64,000 nt of DNA from Cupriavidus lacunae. GTDB lineage: Bacteria > Pseudomonadota > Gammaproteobacteria > Burkholderiales > Burkholderiaceae. The stretch covers positions 60,542 to 124,541 of the forward strand of contig NZ_QKWJ01000018.1 in NCBI RefSeq assembly GCF_003353055.1, in the 5' to 3' direction. The notes beneath the pieces were generated by a model. The model saw only the letters and a program-made list of their open reading frames with translations, did no database searches and was not told where the DNA came from. This document shows positions 58,874 through 64,000 of this stretch, in pieces. Position numbers and translations under genes: made by a program. Position 1 is the stretch's first letter. Every line of letters begins with the position of its first letter.

Positions 58874-59704
58874 ATGGATTTCACCGACAAGACCGTGCTG
58901 GTCACCGGCGGCGGCGCCGGCATCGGGCTCGCCACCGCGCAAGCCTTCCTGGAACAGGGTGCGCGCGTGGCGCTGATCGAGATCGATGCGCAGCGCGCCG
59001 AACAAGCCCGGGCGCTGCTGGGCAAGACCGGCGCAGAGGTGCTGGTGGTACGGGGCGATGCGGCCGATGCCGGCACCGTGCGCGAACTGGCTGCGCAGAT
59101 CGGGCAGCGTTTCGGCGTGTTGGATGTGCTGGTCAACAACGTCGGCGATTTCCTGCGCATCGCCAAGCCGTTCGAGCACTATGCGGACGACGAGATCGCC
59201 AGCCTCTACGCCGCCAATATCGGCCACGTCTTCACCGTCACGCGCGCCATGCTGCCGCTGCTGCGGCGCAGTGCGGCCGGCAGCATCGTCAGCGTGTCGT
59301 CGATCGAGGCCTTCCGCGGCATTCCGTACTGCAGCGTCTACGGCGCCTTCAAGGCAGCCATCACCGGCTTCACGCAGAGCCTGGCGCTGGAGCTGGCGCC
59401 GGCGGGCATCCGCGTCAACCTGATCGCCCCGGAGACCACCGAAACGCCGCAGGTTCCGGTGTCGCAGATGGTCGCGGCGGAACACCAGCACCATATCCCG
59501 CGCTGGATTCCGCTGGGACGCTTCGGTACGCCGCGCGACATTGCCGACGGCATCCTGTTTCTGGCCAGCCCGCGCGCTGCCTGGATCACCGGCACGGCGC
59601 TGCATGTCAATGGCGGCGCCCTGGCCGCGGCCGGCTGGTATCGCGACCCCAAGGGCGCGTGGACCAACATGCCGGTCATTGGCGGCAACGGCATGAACCT
59701 CTGA
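58874..59704 (+). CDS. SDR family oxidoreductase
   Basis: This 276-residue short-chain dehydrogenase has DKTVLVTGGGAGIGLATAQA, VLVNNVGDFLRIAKPFEHYA, SVSSIEAFRGIPYCSVYGAF and KAAITGF (catalytic Ser/Tyr/Lys), ending in WITGTALHVNGGALAAAGWY. It is divergent from the LuxR gene. Start at 58874 follows AAAGGAGAACAACTCAG. Probably a hydroxysteroid or other alcohol dehydrogenase in the same pathway; the position of the hydroxyl cannot be told. A weak relative of the 18-bp motif lies at 58791-58808. Confidence 0.85.
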   Translation: MDFTDKTVLVTGGGAGIGLATAQAFLEQGARVALIEIDAQRAEQARALLGKTGAEVLVVRGDAADAGTVRELAAQIGQRFGVLDVLVNNVGDFLRIAKPFEHYADDEIASLYAANIGHVFTVTRAMLPLLRRSAAGSIVSVSSIEAFRGIPYCSVYGAFKAAITGFTQSLALELAPAGIRVNLIAPETTETPQVPVSQMVAAEHQHHIPRWIPLGRFGTPRDIADGILFLASPRAAWITGTALHVNGGALAAAGWYRDPKGAWTNMPVIGGNGMNL

Positions 59705-59748
59705 TGGCCGCGCACCGCGGCCACAACCACCCCACCAAGGAGACAAGC

Positions 59749-60648
59749 ATGAAGATACTGATCGTCGGCGGCACCGGCATGATCGGGGGCCACGCGGCCC
59801 TGCACCTGCGCAGCCGCGGGCACGACGTCACCATCGCGGGACGCAACCGCCCCGCGCCTGGCACGGCGCTGGGCGAACTGGACTTCCTGCGCTACGACTA
59901 TGTCGCCAACGACGTGCCGGCCGCGCAACTCGGCGCCTTCGACGCGCTGGTCTTCGCCGCCGGCAACGATGTGCGCCACGTGCCGCCTGGCGGCGACGAA
60001 GCCGCACACTGGGAACGCGCCAATATCGAGGGCGTGCCGCGCTTCTTGCGCGCCGCGCGCGATGCCGGGATCCGGGTCGCCGTCCACGTCGGCAGCTTCT
60101 ATCCGCAGGCGCAGCCACGGCTGGCCGAGGAGAACGCCTACATCCGCTCGCGCAAGCTGGCCGACGAAGGCGTGCGCGCGCTGGCCACCGATGCCTTCCG
60201 CGTGAGCAGCGTGAACGCGCCGTTCGTCGTGGGCACGGTGCCGGGCCTGATGGTCCCGATGTTCAAGGCCTATACCGACTACGCCCGCGGCAACTTTGCG
60301 CCGATGCCGGATTTTGCGCCGCCCGGCGGCGTCAATTTCATCTCGGCTACTTCGCTGTCGGAAGCGATCGAAGGTGCGCTGCTGCGCGGCGAAAATGGCA
60401 AGGCCTACCTCGTGGGCGACGAGAACCTGTCGTTCCAGGACTATTTCGGTGCCTTCTTCCGCGATGCGGGCCGCCAGGTGCCGCCAGTCATCGACCAGGA
60501 GCATCCGTTGCTGCCGGACTCGGCCATCTGCTTCGGCAGGGGCAACACGCTCTACTACGAGCCGGATGCGGCCGAGACCGCCCTGCTCGGCTATCGGCGC
60601 CGCGACATCCTGCGTACGGTCGGTGAGATCGTGTCGCAGTACAGCTAG
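59749..60648 (+). CDS. NAD-dependent epimerase/dehydratase family protein
   Basis: This 299-residue protein has the extended-SDR Rossmann start MKILIVGGTGMIGGHAALHL and residues that bind NAD(P), then a FAAGNDVRHVPPGGDEAAHW stretch and SVNAPFVVGTVPGLMVPMFK. Extended SDRs include 3-beta-hydroxysteroid dehydrogenase/isomerases and sugar epimerases. The classic YxxxK is not obvious; the candidate active-site region is ENAYIRSRKLADEG. It follows the SDR gene at 58874 by 44 bases with AAGGAGACAAGC before the ATG. The function is not assigned. Confidence 0.8.
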   Translation: MKILIVGGTGMIGGHAALHLRSRGHDVTIAGRNRPAPGTALGELDFLRYDYVANDVPAAQLGAFDALVFAAGNDVRHVPPGGDEAAHWERANIEGVPRFLRAARDAGIRVAVHVGSFYPQAQPRLAEENAYIRSRKLADEGVRALATDAFRVSSVNAPFVVGTVPGLMVPMFKAYTDYARGNFAPMPDFAPPGGVNFISATSLSEAIEGALLRGENGKAYLVGDENLSFQDYFGAFFRDAGRQVPPVIDQEHPLLPDSAICFGRGNTLYYEPDAAETALLGYRRRDILRTVGEIVSQYS

Positions 60649-60693
60649 CCCGGCACTGCGGCGGCCCGCGCAAGCAGGCCGCCGCAGCCGGCC

Positions 60694-61452
60694 TTACAGC
60701 CCCGAGATCAACTGCGCGTTATCGATGCGCAATTCCGCGCCATTGATAAAGCGCGACGCGTCCGAAGCCAGGAACAGGACCAGGTTGGCCACATCCTCCG
60801 GCTGGCACATACGTGCCATCGGGTCTGTGCCGATGCCCAGCGCGGCCGGATCCAGGTCTGGCACCAGCGCCTGCGTCATCGGCGTCCAGACGCCATCGGG
60901 GTGGATCGAGTTGCAGCGGATGCGGTAGCCGCTACGCTTGCAGTGCACGGCCACGCTGCGCGTCAGCGCGGTGACAGCACCTTTCGCGCCGCTGTACGCA
61001 CACATCATCGGCAGCCCGCCCAGCGCCGCCACGGAAGACATCACCACGATGGAGCCTCCGGCGGGGTTGCCCTTCATCGCCTCCACACCGAACTTGCAGC
61101 CGAGGAAATAGCCGTCGGCATTGACACGCATGACCTGCCGCCAGGCGTCGAGCGAGGTTTCCTCGATCGACCCGAGCGGACAGATGGCCGCATTGTTGAC
61201 CAGCACATCGAGCCGGCCGAAGCGATCCTGCGTGGCGGCCATGGCCTTGCGCCAGCTCTCCTCGCTGGCAATGTCGTGGCGCACGAACAGTGCCGCATCC
61301 CCGATCTCCCGGGCCAGTGCCTGCCCGGCCTCCTCGTTGACATCGCTGATGACCACGCGTGCGCCCTCGGCCGCCAGCAGCAGCGCGTCGGCGCGCCCTA
61401 CCCCGCTGGCCGCGCCTGTCACCAGCGCGACCTTGTCCTTGACTTGATGCAT
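60694..61452 (-). CDS. 3-beta/17-beta-hydroxysteroid dehydrogenase-like SDR
   Basis: This 252-residue SDR resembles the Comamonas testosteroni 3-beta/17-beta-hydroxysteroid dehydrogenase. Shared features are VKDKVALVTGAASGVGRADA, SDVNEEAGQ, FVRHDIASEESWRKAMAATQ, DRFGRLDVLVNNA, the SIHPDGVWTPM segment and an FLASDASRFINGAEL...L end. Cofactor glycines are Gly13, Gly17 and Gly19; catalytic residues are Ser140, Tyr153 and Lys157. It would oxidise 3-beta or 17-beta hydroxyls. It is last in a three-gene minus-strand unit (62751-60694). Confidence 0.85.
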   Translation of the reverse strand: MHQVKDKVALVTGAASGVGRADALLLAAEGARVVISDVNEEAGQALAREIGDAALFVRHDIASEESWRKAMAATQDRFGRLDVLVNNAAICPLGSIEETSLDAWRQVMRVNADGYFLGCKFGVEAMKGNPAGGSIVVMSSVAALGGLPMMCAYSGAKGAVTALTRSVAVHCKRSGYRIRCNSIHPDGVWTPMTQALVPDLDPAALGIGTDPMARMCQPEDVANLVLFLASDASRFINGAELRIDNAQLISGL

Positions 61453-61477
61453 CGTTTCTTTCCTTGGATTGTCGGAT

Positions 61478-62335
61478 TCAGCCGGCTTCGGGGATCCTGC
61501 CGGCCAGCACGGCTTGCAGCGCGGCATCGCCATACACGGCGGCCACGGTTTCATCGAGGATGGGATTGCCGCGCAGCTCGCTGCCGCCGTCCACGGCGAT
61601 GCTCTGGCCTGTCACCCAGCCCGATTCCGGCCCCGCCAGGTAGCGCACCGCGCTGGCAATGTCATCCGGTTCGCCGGCTCGGCCCAGCGGCATCTGCGCG
61701 ACGAACTTGTCGAGGATAGCCGGGTTGTCGAACATTGGTCCGGTCGCGCCGGAACGGGTGAGCCCGGGGCGCACCGCATTGACGCGGATGCCGCAACCCG
61801 CCAGCTCCTCGGCCGCGGCGCGCACGAACGCTTCCAGACCCGCCTTGGCGGCGCAGTACGCCGACAGCCAGCGGCAGGTCATGCGCGCCGCGTTTGACGA
61901 GATGCAGACGATCGCGCCGCCATGCGGTGCCATCAGCGGCGACGCGTGCCGCACCGCCAGGAACGCGCTGGCGATGTTCAGCTCCAGCTCCGCCATCAGC
62001 GAGGCGGCGTCATGCATCAGCAGCGGACGGAAGCCGCCCCCGCCGACCGTCGCGACCACGATATCGACGCGTCGCGCCAGCTCCCAGGCCTGCTGCAGCG
62101 CGGCCTGCACGTCATCCTCGCGGCAAGCGTCGCCGACGCTGATTGCCACGGTGGCGCCGGCCACCTCTGCGCACAGCCTGCGCCGTGCCGCTTCCAGCGC
62201 CTCGCGCCGCCGTCCCATGAGTACGACCGCGGCGCCATCGCGCAGCAGCGCCAGCGCGCTCGCGGCACCGATGCCGCCGGCGCCGCCGGTGACGAGTGCC
62301 GTCTTGCCTCCGAGTACACGAGTCGTCGTCATCAT
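61478..62335 (-). CDS. SDR family oxidoreductase
   Basis: This 285-residue SDR has GGKTALVTGGAGGIGAASAL, VAISVGDACREDDVQAALQQ, VVATVGGGGFRPLLMHDAAS, ISSNAARMTCRWLSAYCAAK (catalytic Ser, Tyr, Lys) and VTGQSIAVDGGSELRGNPIL. The start ATGATG at 62335 overlaps the stop of the NTF2-like gene. Together with the neighbours it may modify hydroxyl groups of the steroid nucleus, but the substrate is unassigned. Confidence 0.85.
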   Translation of the reverse strand: MMTTTRVLGGKTALVTGGAGGIGAASALALLRDGAAVVLMGRRREALEAARRRLCAEVAGATVAISVGDACREDDVQAALQQAWELARRVDIVVATVGGGGFRPLLMHDAASLMAELELNIASAFLAVRHASPLMAPHGGAIVCISSNAARMTCRWLSAYCAAKAGLEAFVRAAAEELAGCGIRVNAVRPGLTRSGATGPMFDNPAILDKFVAQMPLGRAGEPDDIASAVRYLAGPESGWVTGQSIAVDGGSELRGNPILDETVAAVYGDAALQAVLAGRIPEAG

Positions 62336-62751
62336 GCCCCCCGCAGCGGCAGGTCCTGCGTCCAGTCCACCAACAGCTCGCGCACGGCAATGCGCCACTG
62401 GCCGTCGCGTCGCACGAAGCGGTCCTGGTAGCGGATGCCCCAGTCGAGCTTGCGCGGCACGCCGTCCTGTTCGTACAGGTGGTTGGCGACGCAATAGGTC
62501 TCGCCGGTCGCGGTATCGCCATCGACTTCGACCAGTTGCTGGTGCACGTGATGCTGCGTGCCGCTGTACTGGCCGAGCGCTGCCATGCCATCGGCAATGG
62601 CTTGCGGTCCGTCCATGCGGAAGCCCGGCCCGGTCAGCCGCGCATCCGGTGTGAACAGTTCCTGCAGGCTCGGAAAATCGCGCCGGTCCACCGCCTGCGC
62701 ATAGCGGCAGGTCAGGGCATGGATGGCTTGCTTGTGCTCCAGTTCAGACAT
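62332..62751 (-). CDS. NTF2/SnoaL-like protein
   Basis: This 139-residue cone-shaped alpha+beta-barrel protein of the SnoaL-like group has CRYAQAVDRRDFPSLQELFT at the start, MDGPQAIADGMAALGQYSGT, and the final strand RRDGQWRIAVRELLVDWTQD. The same fold includes ketosteroid isomerase, limonene hydrolase and polyketide cyclases. Its place between SDRs in a steroid cluster makes an isomerase or dehydratase role possible. Start at 62751 follows AAGGAGTGAGACTGGCC. It is the first gene of its unit. Confidence 0.82.
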   Translation of the reverse strand: MSELEHKQAIHALTCRYAQAVDRRDFPSLQELFTPDARLTGPGFRMDGPQAIADGMAALGQYSGTQHHVHQQLVEVDGDTATGETYCVANHLYEQDGVPRKLDWGIRYQDRFVRRDGQWRIAVRELLVDWTQDLPLRGA

Positions 62752-62849
62752 GGCCAGTCTCACTCCTTGTTGTGACCGCCGGTGCCGCGATATGCCGCGC
62801 GGGCGGTCGTTGGGATGCGGACTATCGTCGGCCTTGCTGCGCCGGGGGC

Positions 62850-62867
62850 CATCGTCCGCGTGGAGTA
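62850..62867 (-). promoter_or_regulatory. 18-bp steroid-cluster motif, divergent from the 62886 site
   Basis: On the minus strand the site reads TACTCCACGCGGACGATG, the weakest of the five listed (13 of 18 against the hsaC site). Its 3' end is 98 bases before the NTF2-like ATG. It shares the intergenic region with the plus-strand site at 62886-62903; a further half-match (TAGTCCGCAT...) is at 62807-62824. Confidence 0.5.
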
Positions 62868-62885
62868 ACCGGACCGGGTACTGCT

Positions 62886-62903
62886 TAGTCCGAACGAAGG
62901 ATG
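62886..62903 (+). promoter_or_regulatory. 18-bp steroid-cluster motif, site upstream of the last SDR gene
   Basis: On the plus strand the site is TAGTCCGAACGAAGGATG, differing from the 57361 site at only three or four positions. Its end is 57 bases before the ATG at 62960 in the sense orientation, close to the spacing seen before the kshA- and hsaC-type genes. Confidence 0.65.
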
Positions 62904-62959
62904 TCTCGACGCCGCGCCCGCCCCAAGCTTCGATGACCTCACTGACAAAGGAGACAGAC

Positions 62960-63826
62960 ATGAAGCAGGCGGAACAGGCCATCGTCGCCGTCGTCACGGG
63001 TGGCTCGCGCGGTGCCGGAAAGGGCATCGCGCTGGCGCTCGGCGCGGCAGGCGCTACGGTGTACGTGACCGGACGCACGGAGCAGGAAGGCAGCGCGCCG
63101 CTGCCCGGCACCATCCACGCCACGGCGCGCGAGATCGATGCGCTGGGCGGGCGCGGCATCGCGGTCGCGTGCGACCATCGCGACGATGCCCAGGTGGCGC
63201 GTCTGTTCGGGCGGGTGCGCGAGGAATCCGGACGGCTCGACATCCTGGTCAACAACGCCACCTTCCTGCACGACGAACTGATCCTGCCGGGGCCCTTCTG
63301 GCAGAAGCCGCTGGAGATGGCCGGGATCCTCGACGTGGGCCTGCGCTCGGGCTACGTGGCCAGCTGGCATGCCGCGCCCATCATGGCCGCGCAAGGCCGC
63401 GGGCTGATCGTGTTCACTTCGTCGTTCGGTGCCAACTGCTATATGCACGGCCCGGCCTACGGCGCGCAGAAGGCGGGTATCGACAAGTTCGCGCACGACA
63501 TGGCGGTCGACCTGCGGCCCTACGGCGTCGCGGCGGTGTCGCTGTGGATGGGGCCGTTGCGCACGGCCCGCACCCTGCAGGTGTGGGAGAAGCATCCTGA
63601 CAAGTACGCGGCCTTCGCGCCAGTGGCGGAGACGCCGGAGTTCACGGGCCGCATTATCGATGCGCTGTACCGCGACCCCGCGCTGATGGATAAATCCGGC
63701 CGGGTGCTGATCAGCGCCGAGGCGGCGCTGGCCTATGGCATCGTCGATGCCGAGGGCGTGCAGCCGCCGTCGTACCGGCAGGCACTGGGCGGGCCGCCGC
63801 CGGTGCATCCGGCGATCGTGGAATAG
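62960..63826 (+). CDS. SDR family oxidoreductase, DHRS1-like
   Basis: This 288-residue SDR has AVVTGGSRGAGKGIALALGA, VYVTGRTEQEG, ILVNNATFLHDELILPGPFW, SSFGANCYMHGPAYGAQKAG (catalytic Ser/Tyr/Lys) and VAAVSLWMGPLRTARTLQVW. The SLW-x-G-x2-R/KT stretch and the long C-terminal tail are typical of the DHRS1-like subgroup, whose human member reduces steroids and other ketones. The start at 62960 follows AAAGGAGACAGAC. It is controlled from a region with the 18-bp motif. Confidence 0.85.
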   Translation: MKQAEQAIVAVVTGGSRGAGKGIALALGAAGATVYVTGRTEQEGSAPLPGTIHATAREIDALGGRGIAVACDHRDDAQVARLFGRVREESGRLDILVNNATFLHDELILPGPFWQKPLEMAGILDVGLRSGYVASWHAAPIMAAQGRGLIVFTSSFGANCYMHGPAYGAQKAGIDKFAHDMAVDLRPYGVAAVSLWMGPLRTARTLQVWEKHPDKYAAFAPVAETPEFTGRIIDALYRDPALMDKSGRVLISAEAALAYGIVDAEGVQPPSYRQALGGPPPVHPAIVE

Positions 63827-63924
63827 GAATTGGGCATGCGGGCGCATTGGTGCTTGCCACCACCCCTCGCGTACGTACCCCTCTCCCGCAAGCGGGCTTG
63901 CCTTTACCCACAACTTCCGGCGGC

Positions 63925-64000
63925 TTACTCGTTTTTCTGGAAGATCCGATACATTTCGGTGATTTCGTGCAAAACGAGGAAGCCGCGCCAGAGGACAGTA
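63925..64000 (-). CDS. C-terminal end of an unidentified protein cut by the window edge
   Basis: The last 24 residues of a minus-strand gene are visible. They run through VLWRGFLVLHEITEMYRIF and end in QKNE before a TAA at 63925-63927. Codon use and the absence of stops suggest true coding sequence, but too little is present to name a family. The 98 bases between this stop and the SDR stop at 63826 contain a short CCCGC-AA-GCGGG hairpin and nothing else notable. Confidence 0.5.
   Translation of the reverse strand, partial: TVLWRGFLVLHEITEMYRIFQKNE

Noticed and set aside
58849..60648. A single 599-residue fusion protein spanning the SDR and epimerase genes
   Set aside because: The frame is open by chance through the SDR gene; the epimerase-type gene has its own ATG at 59749 with AAGGAGACAAGC before it.

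Overview
The window is high-GC DNA from a betaproteobacterium, most like Cupriavidus/Ralstonia (Burkholderiaceae). The grounds are three Bug-type tripartite tricarboxylate binding proteins, abundant CoA-transferase and acyl-CoA dehydrogenase genes, LysR/AraC/LuxR control, and a gram-negative prkA-yeaH-spoVR stress module. No rRNA, tRNA, CRISPR array or complete insertion sequence was seen. Almost all of the window is accessory catabolism of CoA-activated organic acids and steroids.

Layout. 1-4524: a cut LysR gene divergent from a CoA-transferase, MaoC-like and paired acyl-CoA dehydrogenase operon. 4556-9468: spoVR, yeaH, prkA. 9913-15795: an acyl-CoA degradation operon (dehydrogenase, crotonase, Bug protein, acyl-CoA ligase, second Bug protein) divergent from an AraC gene. 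17312-20915: a small DUF6494-type gene, a CoA-transferase and an SDR divergent from a LysR gene. 20932-21763: a DUF2628-type membrane protein and a 24-residue membrane peptide gene. 21980-27560: acyl-CoA dehydrogenase, CoA-transferase, MmgE/PrpD, CitE-like lyase and HTD2-like hydratase, the gene set of bacterial itaconate (C5-dicarboxylate) degradation.

27623-29646 is different in character: an orphan antitoxin with a truncated toxin, a small unknown gene with a structured leader, and a pair of roughly 305-bp repeats in inverted orientation. 29647-34870 carries a Bug protein, an acyl-CoA ligase and a divergent acyl-CoA dehydrogenase pair.

34991-63826 is a steroid catabolic cluster. It holds a 3-alpha-hydroxysteroid dehydrogenase, a KshA-type Rieske oxygenase, an old-yellow-enzyme-family reductase, an MMPL transporter with a YCF48-type partner, two thiolases, IpdF, FadE30 and three more acyl-CoA dehydrogenases, EchA20, IpdC, IpdA/IpdB, an HsaC/TesB extradiol dioxygenase, an EthD-domain protein, a TeiR/TesR-like LuxR regulator, a 3-beta/17-beta-hydroxysteroid dehydrogenase and further SDRs. 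The enzymes would act in order: hydroxysteroid oxidation, 9-alpha-hydroxylation that opens ring B, meta-cleavage of the aromatised A ring, then CoA-dependent opening of rings C and D with beta-oxidation. An 18-bp motif (consensus about TAGTCCGAnnGGAsGATG) lies in the sense orientation upstream of at least five steroid transcription units and looks like the shared control site of this regulon.
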